This document shows positions 25,287 through 34,330 of a stretch of 64,000 nt of DNA, piece after piece. The DNA is taken from assembly GCF_011326735.1 (NCBI RefSeq), contig NZ_JAANCN010000008.1:1-64000 (forward strand), read 5' to 3'. A model generated the notes under the pieces. That model searched no databases and was not told where the DNA came from. It worked only from the letters and a program-made list of their open reading frames with translations. Made by a program: the position numbers and the translations under genes. The stretch's first letter is position 1, and every line of letters begins with the position of its first letter. The stretch is from Phycicoccus endophyticus. GTDB lineage: Bacteria; Actinomycetota; Actinomycetes; Actinomycetales; Dermatophilaceae.

Positions 25287-27372
25287 CCTCCGGCACCTCG
25301 ACCGTCTCGCTCGGTGGGTGCTCCTCGGCCGCCTCGGGACGGGCGCCCTCGGCGGCCCGGGCGTCGATCCGCGCCTCGGTGCGCGGGTCGCCCGGCGTGA
25401 CGACGGCGCCGTCGGGGGCCCCGGCGCCGTTGCGTCCGGCGAGGGCGGCCTCCTCGGCCGGGGTGAGCACCGGCGGGATGTCCGAGAGCGTGCGGTGCTC
25501 GCTCGAGAGCCACGTCGGGCGCTCGGGGCGCTTGACGATGTCCTCGAAGATCTGCGCGAGCTCCGCGGCGCCGAGGGTCTCCTTGTCGAGCAGCTCCAGG
25601 ACGAGGCCGTCGAGGATCGTGCGGTTGTCGTTGACGACGTGCCAGGCCTCGTCGTGGGCCGCGTCGATCAGCTTGCGGACCTCCTCGTCGACGACCGCGG
25701 CGACCTGCTCGGAGTAGTCGCGCTGGTGACCCATGTCGCGGCCGAGGAACGGCTCGCCCTGGCTCTGGCCGAGCTTGATCGCCCCGACGCGCTCGCTCAT
25801 GCCGTACTCGGTGACCATCTTGCGGGCCATCGCGGTCGCCTTCTCGATGTCGTTGGCCGCACCCGTCGTCGGGTCGTGGAAGATGATCTCCTCCGCGACC
25901 CGCCCGCCGAGGGCGTAGGCGAGCTGGTCGAGGATCTCGTTGCGGGTCGTCGAGTACTTGTCGTCGACGGGCATGACCATCGTGTAGCCGAGGGCCCGGC
26001 CGCGCGGCAGGATCGTCACCTTGGTCACCGGGTCGAGATGGTTCATCCCGGCGGCGACGAGGGCGTGCCCGCCCTCGTGGTAGGCGGTGATCTTGCGCTC
26101 CTTGGCCGACATGATCCGGGTGCGCTTCTGCGGGCCGGCGATGACCCGGTCGATCGCCTCGTCGAGCACGTCGTCGTCGATGAGCTTCTTGCTGCTGCGC
26201 GCGGTGAGCAGCGCGGCCTCGTTGAGGACGTTGGCCAGGTCGGCGCCGGTCATCCCGGGCGTGCGCCGCGCGACGGCGAGCAGGTCGACCCCGGCGGCCA
26301 TCGGCTTGCCCTGGGCGTGCACCTGGAGGATCTTGTGCCGGCCGATCATGTCGGGGTTCTCGACGGCGATCTGCCGGTCGAAGCGGCCCGGCCGCAGCAG
26401 GGCGGGGTCGAGGATGTCGGGCCGGTTGGTCGCGGCGATGAGGATGACGTTGGTCTTGACGTCGAAGCCGTCCATCTCGACGAGCAGCTGGTTGAGCGTC
26501 TGCTCGCGCTCGTCGTGCCCACCGCCGAGCCCGGCGCCGCGGTGGCGGCCGACGGCGTCGATCTCGTCGACGAAGACGATCGCCGGCGCGTTGGCCTTGG
26601 CCTGCTCGAAGAGGTCGCGCACACGGCTGGCGCCGACACCGACGAACATCTCGACGAAGTCCGAGCCGGAGATCGAGTAGAACGGCACGCCGGCCTCACC
26701 CGCGACGGCGCGGGCGAGGAGGGTCTTGCCGGTACCGGGCTGGCCGTAGAGGAGGACGCCCTTGGGGATCTTCGCCCCGACGGCGAGGAACTTCGCCGGC
26801 TCGCGGAGGAACTCGACGATCTCGTGGAGCTCCTCGACGGCCTCGTCGGCCCCGGCGACGTCGGCGAACGTCACCTTCGGGGTGTCCTTGGACGCGAGCT
26901 TGGCGCGCGACTTGCCGAACTGCATGACCCGCGAGCCACCGCCCTGGGCCTGGGTCATGAGGAACCAGAAGAGCCCGACGAGCAGCAGGACGGGGAAGAA
27001 GCTGATGAAGATCGTCCAGAACGGGCTGTCGCCCTTGACCTGGTCGTCGTAGCCGTCGGGCAGGTTGGTCCGCAGCTCGTCGACGAGCTGCTCGGCCCGG
27101 GCGTCGACGTACTCCGCGCGCACCTTGGTGGCCCCGGAGATGTTCTTGTCCGCGTCCGAGAAGGTCTGCCCGTCCTTGAGGTCGAGGGTGATGACGTTGT
27201 CGGTCGTCATGACCGCCGAGGCGACCTTCTTCTCGGTGATGAGGTTCTCGGCCTGGGCGGTCGTGACCGTCGTGTAGCCGCCGTCGCCCCCGAGCGAGAA
27301 GACGAGCAGCAGCATCGCCAGGGCGGCGAGCACCCAGAACACCGGGGCGCGGAGAATGCGTTTGAAGTCCAT
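25267..27372 (-). CDS. ftsH: ATP-dependent zinc metalloprotease FtsH
   Basis: A 701-residue membrane AAA protease. There are two transmembrane segments (about 11-28 and 118-141) flanking a periplasmic domain, then Walker A GQPGTGKT at 210-217, Walker B VFVDEID at 266-272, the SRH region with [19 protein letters not shown], and the zinc-binding HEGGH at 432-436. The Pro/Glu/Ala-rich C-terminal tail is typical of actinobacteria. It degrades misfolded and regulatory membrane or cytosolic proteins. It heads the folE-folP-folBK-DUF3180 transcript. Confidence 0.97.
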   Translation of the reverse strand: MDFKRILRAPVFWVLAALAMLLLVFSLGGDGGYTTVTTAQAENLITEKKVASAVMTTDNVITLDLKDGQTFSDADKNISGATKVRAEYVDARAEQLVDELRTNLPDGYDDQVKGDSPFWTIFISFFPVLLLVGLFWFLMTQAQGGGSRVMQFGKSRAKLASKDTPKVTFADVAGADEAVEELHEIVEFLREPAKFLAVGAKIPKGVLLYGQPGTGKTLLARAVAGEAGVPFYSISGSDFVEMFVGVGASRVRDLFEQAKANAPAIVFVDEIDAVGRHRGAGLGGGHDEREQTLNQLLVEMDGFDVKTNVILIAATNRPDILDPALLRPGRFDRQIAVENPDMIGRHKILQVHAQGKPMAAGVDLLAVARRTPGMTGADLANVLNEAALLTARSSKKLIDDDVLDEAIDRVIAGPQKRTRIMSAKERKITAYHEGGHALVAAGMNHLDPVTKVTILPRGRALGYTMVMPVDDKYSTTRNEILDQLAYALGGRVAEEIIFHDPTTGAANDIEKATAMARKMVTEYGMSERVGAIKLGQSQGEPFLGRDMGHQRDYSEQVAAVVDEEVRKLIDAAHDEAWHVVNDNRTILDGLVLELLDKETLGAAELAQIFEDIVKRPERPTWLSSEHRTLSDIPPVLTPAEEAALAGRNGAGAPDGAVVTPGDPRTEARIDARAAEGARPEAAEEHPPSETVEVPEGGRVEP

Positions 27373-27445
27373 CTGGTCGCGGGGCGCGTGGCCCCACCCT
27401 CCTGGGTCGTCGTCGCTCGCCCGGCCGACCTACCGCGGCCCGGGA

Positions 27446-27474
27446 CTGGTACACGCTAGCAACGAGCCCGTCAA
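27446..27474 (-). promoter_or_regulatory. Putative ftsH promoter
   Basis: On the minus strand TTGACG (27474-27469) and TACCAG (27451-27446) are 17 bp apart. The -35 is a good match, the -10 poor. The predicted leader to the ftsH ATG is about 65 nt and contains a GGGGCCACGCGCCCC hairpin. Confidence 0.33.
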
Positions 27475-27483
27475 CGCTCGTGT

Positions 27484-27501
27484 TCCGGCGGGCCCGCCGG
27501 A
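27484..27501 (-). terminator. GC palindrome after hpt
   Basis: TCCGGCGGGCCCGCCGGA is an 18-bp perfect palindrome 23 nt downstream of the hpt stop and upstream of the ftsH promoter. It may act as a transcript end, but it lacks a T-run. Confidence 0.33.
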
Positions 27502-27524
27502 CCCTGGCGGCGGCCGCGCCGAGG

Positions 27525-28076
27525 TCAGCTGTAGACGTGGGGCGCGAGGGTCCCGACGACGCGCAGCCCGCGGTATGCCTCGGCGTAGTCGAGGCCGTAG
27601 CCGACGACGAACTCGTTGGGGATGTCGAAGCCGACCCACTGGACGTCGACCTCGACCTTGGCGGCGTCCGGCTTGCGCAGCAGGGTGCAGATCTCGACCG
27701 AGGCCGGGCTGCGGGACTCCAGGTTGGCCCGGATCCACGACAGCGTCAGCCCCGAGTCGATGATGTCCTCGACGATGAGGACGTGCCGCCCGGTGATGTC
27801 GGTGTCGAGGTCCTTGAGGATGCGGACCACGCCGCTGCTCTTGGTGCCCGAGCCGTAGGAGGAGACCGCCATCCAGTCCACCGGGACGCTCATCGGCAGG
27901 GCGCGCATGAGGTCGGCCATGACCATGACCGCCCCCTTGAGCACCCCGACGAGGAGCAGGTCCTGGCCCGCGTAGCGCTCGGCGATGAAGCCGGCGAGCT
28001 CCTCGAGCTTGGCGTGGATCTCCTCCTCGGTGATGAGGACTCGTTCGAGGTCTGCTCCCATGTGGGCGGCGTCCAC
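27525..28076 (-). CDS. hpt: Hypoxanthine phosphoribosyltransferase
   Basis: A 183-residue PRTase salvaging hypoxanthine/guanine with PRPP. The PRPP motif is [32 protein letters not shown] and YGSGTKSSG (flexible loop) are also typical, and [18 protein letters not shown] is the C-terminal purine-binding segment. The GTG at 28076 has AGGAG 6 nt upstream and is preferred to the internal ATG. The order tilS-hpt matches M. tuberculosis Rv3625c-Rv3624c. Confidence 0.95.
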   Translation of the reverse strand: MDAAHMGADLERVLITEEEIHAKLEELAGFIAERYAGQDLLLVGVLKGAVMVMADLMRALPMSVPVDWMAVSSYGSGTKSSGVVRILKDLDTDITGRHVLIVEDIIDSGLTLSWIRANLESRSPASVEICTLLRKPDAAKVEVDVQWVGFDIPNEFVVGYGLDYAEAYRGLRVVGTLAPHVYS

Positions 28077-28111
28077 TGCGGCTCCTGGGTGGGGCGGTCG
28101 GGTGGTCGGTG

Positions 28112-29104
28112 CTATTCAACCGGAGGGGTGGGGGTGATGGACACCCGGTCGGCGGACCGAGTGACCCGCAGCCCGCCCGGCGCGTGCACCGGGCCCTGCC
28201 CGTGCCAGTGCGTGAGGAGCCGTTCGCACGCCTCGACGTGGCGGGCGGAGACCTGGCCCGCGGGGGCACCGCGCCCGGTGAGCAGCCGGCGCCAGACGCG
28301 GGTGCGGACCGCGCGCGGCAGGTCCGCGAGCGCCCGGGCCGGCCACGGACCCTCGCCGAGCCCGGCGCTCGCCGCGGCGGCCAGCGTGTCGAGGTGGTCG
28401 GCGTCCTCCCGCAGCAGGTCGGCGCTGCGGGCCAGCGCCGCCGACAGGCCGGGGCCGAGGCCGGCCTCGAGCTCGGCGAGCGCGCGCCGTGCCCGCACCC
28501 GAGCGTGGGCGGGGTCGGCGTTCATCGGGTCCTCCCACCAGGTGAGCCCCTCCGCCCGGCACGCCGCCCGGGTCTGCTCCCGGGAGAGCCCGAGCAACGG
28601 CCGCCGGTAGCGGCCGCGGGCGGGCGGCATCCCGGCGAGGCTGCGCGCCCCGCTCCCCCGGGCGAGCCCGAGGAGCACCTGCTCGGCCTGGTCGTCGAGG
28701 GTGTGCCCGAGGAGGACCAGGCGCGCGCCCAACCGGCCGGCGACCTGCTCGAGGGCGGCGTACCGCGCGCTCCGGGCAGCGTCCTCGACGCCGGTCCCCG
28801 TCGCGTCCACTGCGACGGCGACCACCTCGACGGGGTCCAGCCCCAGCCCGGTCATCCGCTCGGCGACGGCGCGCGCGACGCCGTCCGAGCCCGGCTGCAG
28901 CCCGTGGTCGACGACGACCGCCCCGGTGCGCACCCCGGCCGGCTCGCGTTCGACCCGCGCGGCGTCCGCGAGCGCCGTCGAGTCCGCTCCCCCGCTGCAC
29001 GCGACGAGGACGAGGTCGCCGGGGTCGCACTCGGCGAGGGTGGCGCGGACCGCTGCGCGAGCGGCGGCGACCGCCGGGTGGGGGCGTCCCCACGGCCGGT
29101 CCAT
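28112..29104 (-). CDS. tilS: tRNA(Ile)-lysidine synthase
   Basis: A 330-residue N-type ATP pyrophosphatase with the PP-loop [12 protein letters not shown] (about residues 33-44), [32 protein letters not shown] and [20 protein letters not shown]. It converts the wobble cytidine of tRNA-Ile(CAU) to lysidine, an essential decoding step. The C-terminal domain is short, as usual in actinobacteria. It lies 3 nt after the metalloprotease stop. Confidence 0.93.
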   Translation of the reverse strand: MDRPWGRPHPAVAAARAAVRATLAECDPGDLVLVACSGGADSTALADAARVEREPAGVRTGAVVVDHGLQPGSDGVARAVAERMTGLGLDPVEVVAVAVDATGTGVEDAARSARYAALEQVAGRLGARLVLLGHTLDDQAEQVLLGLARGSGARSLAGMPPARGRYRRPLLGLSREQTRAACRAEGLTWWEDPMNADPAHARVRARRALAELEAGLGPGLSAALARSADLLREDADHLDTLAAAASAGLGEGPWPARALADLPRAVRTRVWRRLLTGRGAPAGQVSARHVEACERLLTHWHGQGPVHAPGGLRVTRSADRVSITPTPPVE

Positions 29105-29107
29105 CGC

Positions 29108-30148
29108 TCAGCCGTGCACGCGGCGGACCCAGGCCCGGGGGTCCTCGATCTCCTGCGGCAGCGGCAGGGTCTCCGGGGAGGTCCACACCGCGTTGAAGCC
29201 GTCGACGCCGACCTCGTCCTGGACCGCCCGGACGAACACGGCGCCGTCGCGGTACTGCGCCATCTTCGCCTCGAGCCCGAGCAGCCGGCGCAGCAGCCGG
29301 TCCGGGGCTCCCGCGCCGCGCCGGCGCGCGGTGAACTTGCGCCGGATCTCGGCGACGCTCGGGATCCGGGCCGGGCCGACGTCGTCCATGACGACGTCCG
29401 CGTGGCCCTCGAGGAGCGACATCACGGCGGTGACCCGGGCCATCTGCTCACGCTGCTCGGGTGTCGCGAAGAGCTCGGCGATGCCGGTACCGCCCTCGGA
29501 GAACAGCTCCGGCAGGCGCTCGGTGACCCGCGAGGCGATCTCCTGGATGCGCTGCTGGTCGGGTGCGAGGTCGACCGCCAGGCGCCGGGCCTGGTCGACG
29601 AGGTGCTCGCGCAGCCAGGGGGTGGCGGTGAACTGCACGCGGTGGGTCTCCTCGTGCATGCAGACCCAGGAGCGGAAGTCCGCGGGGTCGACGGCCAGGT
29701 CGCGGGCGACCGCCATGATGTTGGGCGCGACGAGGAGCAGGGCGGGGGTGCCCTGGGGGGCGATGTCGTACTGGCCGAGGACCTTGCTCGCCATGAAGGC
29801 GAGCAGGGCGCCGGCCTCGGCGCCGGTCACCTTGCCGCCGATGGCCTGGCCGGTCGGGCTCGGGGACGCCCCGCGACGGTCGAGGATGGCCTCGACCGCG
29901 GGGTCGAGCAGCGCGGCCATCGAGTCGACGTTGACGCCGATCCACGTCGCCCGGTCGACGACGACGGCCTCCGGCGCACCGGGCGGCGTCTCGAGCCGGG
30001 CGGTCTCGGCCACCGGGGCCCGGGCGGCCCGGGCCGCCTCGCGGATGGCCTCCACCTCCGCCCGCGCCTGCGCCGGCGACACCACCGGCCCGGCCGGCAC
30101 CAGGGTGCGGCCGGTCGACTTCGCGAACTCCCAGTCGACGAATCCCAC
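29108..30148 (-). CDS. Zinc-dependent metalloprotease (DUF2342 family)
   Basis: A 346-residue protein of the actinobacterial DUF2342 family (Rv3626c position). It contains a zincin-type WVCMHEETHRVQF with HExxH and a downstream EGHADVVMDD that may give the third ligand. No signal peptide is seen, so it is probably cytoplasmic. Its substrate is unknown. It sits between dacB and tilS, as in M. tuberculosis. Confidence 0.85.
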   Translation of the reverse strand: MGFVDWEFAKSTGRTLVPAGPVVSPAQARAEVEAIREAARAARAPVAETARLETPPGAPEAVVVDRATWIGVNVDSMAALLDPAVEAILDRRGASPSPTGQAIGGKVTGAEAGALLAFMASKVLGQYDIAPQGTPALLLVAPNIMAVARDLAVDPADFRSWVCMHEETHRVQFTATPWLREHLVDQARRLAVDLAPDQQRIQEIASRVTERLPELFSEGGTGIAELFATPEQREQMARVTAVMSLLEGHADVVMDDVGPARIPSVAEIRRKFTARRRGAGAPDRLLRRLLGLEAKMAQYRDGAVFVRAVQDEVGVDGFNAVWTSPETLPLPQEIEDPRAWVRRVHG

Positions 30149-30163
30149 GGGCTCAGCCTCTCA

Positions 30164-31639
30164 TCACGCTGCGGACCTGGCGGCCCCGCAGCCGCACCGG
30201 GTGAGCGCGGCCACGATCCGGTCCAACGCCTCACGGGCCCGGATGATCCCCGGGCCGTCCTGCGGGTAGCCGTCGGCGAGCACGACGAAGGTGAGCAGCC
30301 GCCCGTCGGCGTCCACGGTGGTGCCGGCGAGCCCGGAGCCGGTGCGCAGCGTGCCCGTCTTGGCCCGCGGCACGCCGGCGACGTCGCCGGTGGCCTCGTC
30401 GGTGAACCGGTCGGCGAGCGTGCCGTCCAGCCCGGAGACGGGCAGCGCGGCGACCAGCCGCCGCAGTGGCGCCACCTCGTCGGTCACGGCCAGCGCGAGC
30501 ACGGCCGCGAGCGTGCGCGGCGCGGCCCGCTGGCCGGGGCTGAGGCCGCAGGCGTCGGTGAGGACGAGGCCGGCGGTGGGCACGGCGTGTGCCTCGAGGC
30601 GGTCGCGGATGAACGCGGCGTTGGCGCGCTCCGGGGCGGTCGGTTCGCCGGCGGTGGCCGCGGCCTGGCGCACGAGGTTCTCGATGAGGGTGTTGTCGCT
30701 GACGTCGAGGGTGTGGTCGAGCACCTCGGCGTACGTCGCCGACTCCACGGCGCCCAGGGTCCGCGCCCGCGTCGGCGCCGGCTCGGACCACGTGGACTCC
30801 GGCTGCAGCCGCACCCGGACGCCGCGCTCCTCGAGGCGGGCGGCGAACGCCGAGGCGACCTCCTGCTCGGGATGGGCGGGCACGGCCGTGCGGCCCTCGT
30901 CGCCGAGCTGGGTGCCGAGCCCGGTCATGAGGACCGGGCGCGCGTAGAACTGTCCGACGTCGGCCGCGTTCCACGTGCTGGGGTAGCGGGGGCCGGGCGC
31001 CCACGACAGGTCCAGGCGGAGGGTCACCGAGGTCCGCCCGCTCGCGCGCAGCCGGTCCGCGACCTGCTCGGCGAGGTCGCCCAGCCCGGCGTGGCCGATG
31101 ACGGCGTCGGGGTCGCCGCCCCTCGGGGAGAGCAGGGTGTCGCCGCGCGCGAGGAGGACCAGGTCCCGCGAGCCACGGCGGGCGACGACGCTGGTCGCCA
31201 TCCGGTCATCGAGGTCGAGGGTGTCGGCGACCGCCAGCGCCGAGAGCAGCTTGACCGTCGAGGCCGGGACGCGGGGGGTGTCGCCACCGCGGGCCCAGAT
31301 CTCCGTGCCGGTCTCCCCGTCGCCGACGACGACGCCGATGTCGGCGGCCTCGGGGTCGCTCGTCGCCGCCGCCACGGCGGCCGCGACGGCCCGGGCCCGG
31401 GGGCGGGACGCCTCGGCCGCGCCGGGCCCGAGCAGGTCGCCGGTGCTCTCCGGCGTGGGCAGCAGGTCGGGCAGCTCGGCCCCGCCGTCCTCGGCCCCCG
31501 AGGCGGCGCCGGCGGCCGCTCCCGGCTCGGGCTCCAGGGTGAGGACGCCGGGCGCGAGGTCGAGCACGTCGGCCGTCGCGTACCCGCCGACCCCGAGCAG
31601 TGCCAGCGCGGTGGCGCCGGCGACCATGACACGTCTCAC
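30164..31639 (-). CDS. dacB: D-alanyl-D-alanine carboxypeptidase/endopeptidase (PBP4, S13)
   Basis: A 491-residue exported PBP4-type protein. A signal or anchor helix (MVAGATALALLGVGGYATA) is followed by an Ala/Glu/Pro linker, then the catalytic SxxK at about 127-130 (ASTVKL), SDN at about 314-316 and KTG at about 427-429 (AKTGTL). It trims peptidoglycan stem peptides. GTG at 31639 is chosen because AAGGGAGACGGG precedes it; a GTG six codons upstream is the alternative. It is divergent from ppa, as Rv3627c-Rv3628. Confidence 0.92.
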   Translation of the reverse strand: MRRVMVAGATALALLGVGGYATADVLDLAPGVLTLEPEPGAAAGAASGAEDGGAELPDLLPTPESTGDLLGPGAAEASRPRARAVAAAVAAATSDPEAADIGVVVGDGETGTEIWARGGDTPRVPASTVKLLSALAVADTLDLDDRMATSVVARRGSRDLVLLARGDTLLSPRGGDPDAVIGHAGLGDLAEQVADRLRASGRTSVTLRLDLSWAPGPRYPSTWNAADVGQFYARPVLMTGLGTQLGDEGRTAVPAHPEQEVASAFAARLEERGVRVRLQPESTWSEPAPTRARTLGAVESATYAEVLDHTLDVSDNTLIENLVRQAAATAGEPTAPERANAAFIRDRLEAHAVPTAGLVLTDACGLSPGQRAAPRTLAAVLALAVTDEVAPLRRLVAALPVSGLDGTLADRFTDEATGDVAGVPRAKTGTLRTGSGLAGTTVDADGRLLTFVVLADGYPQDGPGIIRAREALDRIVAALTRCGCGAARSAA

Positions 31640-31721
31640 CCCGTCTCCCTTCGCCACCGCGGCCCGGATGCGTCAGACTGTCGCTCGAGCCTAGTCACGC
31701 AGCAAAGGGAGCCGTTACACC

Positions 31722-32366
31722 GTGGAGTTCGACGTCACCATCGAGATCCCCAAGGGTCATCGCAACAAGTACGAGGTCGACCACGAGACCGGTCGGATCC
31801 GCCTCGACCGGATGCTCTTCACCTCGATGGCCTACCCGTCCGACTACGGGTACATCGAGGACTCCCTCGGCGAGGACGGCGACCCGCTCGACGCCCTCGT
31901 CCTGCTCGACGAGCCGACCTTCCCCGGCTGCCTCGTGCGCGCCCGCCCGATCGGGATGTTCCACATGCGCGACGAGGCCGGCGGCGACGACAAGATCCTC
32001 TGCATCCCCGCGGGCGACCCGCGCAAGGCGCACATCACCGAGCTGTCCGACGTCACCGAGTTCGACCGCCTCGAGATCCAGCACTTCTTCGAGACCTACA
32101 AGGACCTCGAGCCGGGCAAGTCGGTCGAGGGCGCGCACTGGGCCAGCCGCGAGGAGGCCGAGAAGTGCATCGGCGAGGCCCTCGACCGGGCCACCGCGGC
32201 CGGGCTATCCACCGCGCGCTGGGGGATGCCGCCCCACCCCGACGCCCCGGCCCAGGACCTGCTCGATGCGGTGACCTCGGCGCACACGCCCGAGGAGATC
32301 GAGGCCGCCGCCCAGAAGGCGCGCGCCGAGCTCGCGACGAAGGACCAGCCGCTCAGCGACGACTGA
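31722..32366 (+). CDS. ppa: Inorganic pyrophosphatase with C-terminal extension
   Basis: A 214-residue family I pyrophosphatase that hydrolyses PPi to drive biosynthesis. The catalytic core is intact: [21 protein letters not shown] (split by positions 8-28), [20 protein letters not shown] with the three-Asp signature, AGDPRK and the EHFF-like [12 protein letters not shown]. The family is normally about 160-175 residues; here about 45 extra residues follow the core ([13 protein letters not shown] onward, Ala/Glu-rich helical). AAAGGGAG precedes the GTG start. Confidence 0.94.
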   Translation: MEFDVTIEIPKGHRNKYEVDHETGRIRLDRMLFTSMAYPSDYGYIEDSLGEDGDPLDALVLLDEPTFPGCLVRARPIGMFHMRDEAGGDDKILCIPAGDPRKAHITELSDVTEFDRLEIQHFFETYKDLEPGKSVEGAHWASREEAEKCIGEALDRATAAGLSTARWGMPPHPDAPAQDLLDAVTSAHTPEEIEAAAQKARAELATKDQPLSDD

Positions 32367-32380
32367 CCCCGCCCTCCCAC

Positions 32381-32396
32381 GGGCCCGCTCGGGCCC
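32381..32396 (+). terminator. GC hairpin after ppa
   Basis: GGGCCC-GCTC-GGGCCC lies 15 nt after the ppa stop and is followed by TGTCGG. It is a compact GC stem with a weak T content, a possible terminator before the EamA gene. Confidence 0.35.
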
Positions 32397-32408
32397 TGTC
32401 GGACTGCG

Positions 32409-33349
32409 ATGGCAGAGTCCTCGCACGTGTCCTCCCCGACGCACCTGCCCCGGTCCCCCGCCGTCGCGGTGGCCGTGGGCGCGGGTCTGGTCGTGCTCAG
32501 CACCGCAGCGGTCCAGGGGGCGGCCGCGCTGGCCAGCACCCTGTTCGAGCGGGCCGAGCCGGTGGCCGTGGCCGGTCTGCGCCAGGCCTTCGGCGCCGCG
32601 GCGCTGCTCGCGCTCGTCCGGCCGCGCTTGCGTCACCGCACCCGGCGCGAGTGGCTCGCCGTCGGGCTGCTGGCCGCGTCGATCGCGCTGATGAACGCCG
32701 TCTACTACCAGGCGGTCTCGATGCTGCCGCTCGGCGTCGCCGCCACCCTGCTCTACCTCGGGCCGTTCGCCCTGGCCGCCCGCCGCACCCCCCGCGGGCC
32801 GCAGCTGCTGCTCCCGCTCCTCACCCTCCTCGGGGTGGCGCTCGTGACCGGGACCTTCTCCGCCTCGGCGACCCAGGGCGTCGGCGCGGCGGGGGTCGCC
32901 GTCGGGCTCGCCGCGGCCGCAGCCCTCGCGGCGTACACCCTGTGCTCGCACCATCTCGGGCGCGGGTCCGGGATGGACGCGCTGGCCCTCTCGGTCGCCG
33001 GCTCCGCCGTGCTGTTGGCACCGGCGTCGCTGCCGGCGGCCTCGTCCCTGCATGGCTCCGACGTCGTCGTGCTGCTGCTCGCCGGATCGGTCGCGGTGGC
33101 CGTGACCTTCGGCGGGGACTTCCTCGCGCTGCGGCTCGCCGGCGTCCGGGTCGTGTCCGTCCTGTTCGCCCTCGACCCCGTCATGGGGGCCTCCTCGGTG
33201 CCGTGCTGCTCGGGCAGACGCTCTCGGCTCCCGCGGCGGTCGGCATCGCCCTCGTCGTCACCTCGGGGGCGGCGGTCACCTGGGCCACGCTCGGCGAGCG
33301 CCGGGCGGCCGACGCACCCGCTGCCGACCCTCCCGCGCGCCCGCGCTGA
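32409..33349 (+). pseudogene. EamA/DMT transporter with a frameshift at 33185-33189
   Basis: A roughly 310-residue EamA (drug/metabolite transporter) family protein with about ten transmembrane helices. The first frame (from ATG 32409) covers nine helices up to LFALDPVMG and then turns to nonsense. The -1 frame carries the missing end, LLGAVLLGQTLSAPAAVGIALVVTSG, stopping at 33349. The break lies in ATGGGGGCC (G5 at 33185-33189): one additional G would restore the full protein. It is either a real inactivation, a variable tract, or an assembly/sequencing indel. No standard slippery heptamer is present. Confidence 0.85.
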
Positions 33350-33370
33350 CGGTCTCGGGACCCGCCGGGC

Positions 33371-34330
33371 TCAGTTCGGCCGGAGCGCCTGGACGACCCT
33401 GGAGGGCGAGGGGCGCCCGAGGAGCGTCGTCACCGCCAGCCCGGCCCGCATCGCCGCGTCGAGATCGACCCCCGTCTCGACGCCGAGCCCGGTGAGCATC
33501 CACAGGAGGTCCTCGGTGGCGAGGTTGCCCGTCGCGGAGCCGGCGTAGGGGCAGCCGCCGATGCCACCGACGGAGGCGTCGAAGGTCTCCACCCCCGCGA
33601 GCAGCCCGGCGTACACGTTCGCCAGCGCCTGCCCGTAGGTGTCGTGCAGGTGCAGGGCCAGGCGTTCGCGGGGGACGCCCGCGGCGACGACGGCGTCGAC
33701 GACGGCGCCGACGTGCCCGGGAGTGCCGACCCCGATCGTGTCGCCGAGGCTGACCTCGTAGCACCCCGCGTCGAGGAGCGCCCGGGCGACCTCGGCCACC
33801 TGCCCCGGCGCGACCGGGCCCTCCCACGGGTCGCCGAAGACCATCGAGACGTACCCACGGACCGGCCGCCCCTCGAGCGCCCCCCGCTCGGTCACCTTCT
33901 GCGCCGCCTCGACCGCCTCCCAGCGCTCCATGTTGAGGTTGCGCCGGGCGAAGGTCTCGGTCGCGCTGACGAAGACCGCCAACGCGCCCGCACCGGCCTC
34001 GAGCGCCCGGTCCAGGCCACGGTCGTTCGGCACGAGCACGGGGTGCCGGGCGAGGTCCAGGCCGGCCTCGGCGAGCCCGGCCACCACCTCCGGCGCGTCG
34101 GCCAGCTGCGGGATCCAGCGTGGCGAGACGAAGCTGGTCGCCTCGACCATGGGCAGCCCGGCGGCGAGCAGCTCGCGGATCATCCGGACCTTGGCCGCGG
34201 TCGGCACCGGCACGGCCTCGGCCTGGAGCCCGTCGCGGGCGCCGACCTCGTAGACCGTCACCCGCTCCGGCAGGCCGGGGACCCGGTGACGGCTCGGCAG
34301 GCCGACCTCGGGCGGCAAGGGTGGGGTCAC
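33371..34330 (-). CDS. mvaB: Hydroxymethylglutaryl-CoA lyase
   Basis: A 319-residue DRE-TIM metallolyase that cleaves HMG-CoA to acetyl-CoA and acetoacetate. It has EVGARDGLQAE at the N-terminal metal/substrate site, LVPNDRGLDRAL, ATETFARRNLNM, LHLHDTYGQALANV with metal-binding His residues, and the HMGCL signature GGIGGCPYAG with the catalytic Cys. Its GTG overlaps the HMG-CoA reductase stop (GTGA), so the two act consecutively, as in the P. mevalonii mvaAB mevalonate-degradation operon. Confidence 0.92.
   Translation of the reverse strand: MTPPLPPEVGLPSRHRVPGLPERVTVYEVGARDGLQAEAVPVPTAAKVRMIRELLAAGLPMVEATSFVSPRWIPQLADAPEVVAGLAEAGLDLARHPVLVPNDRGLDRALEAGAGALAVFVSATETFARRNLNMERWEAVEAAQKVTERGALEGRPVRGYVSMVFGDPWEGPVAPGQVAEVARALLDAGCYEVSLGDTIGVGTPGHVGAVVDAVVAAGVPRERLALHLHDTYGQALANVYAGLLAGVETFDASVGGIGGCPYAGSATGNLATEDLLWMLTGLGVETGVDLDAAMRAGLAVTTLLGRPSPSRVVQALRPN

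Noticed and set aside
33183-33192. Programmed -1 ribosomal frameshifting in the EamA gene
   Set aside because: The site lacks a standard XXXYYYZ slippery heptamer in the correct phase and no downstream pseudoknot is evident; a one-base loss is simpler.
28109-33349. A 5-kb plus-strand open frame opposite tilS, the metalloprotease and dacB
   Set aside because: It mirrors the third-position GC bias of the real minus-strand genes and has no family resemblance over most of its length. Only its last 54 or so codons are real, as the tail of the frameshifted EamA gene.
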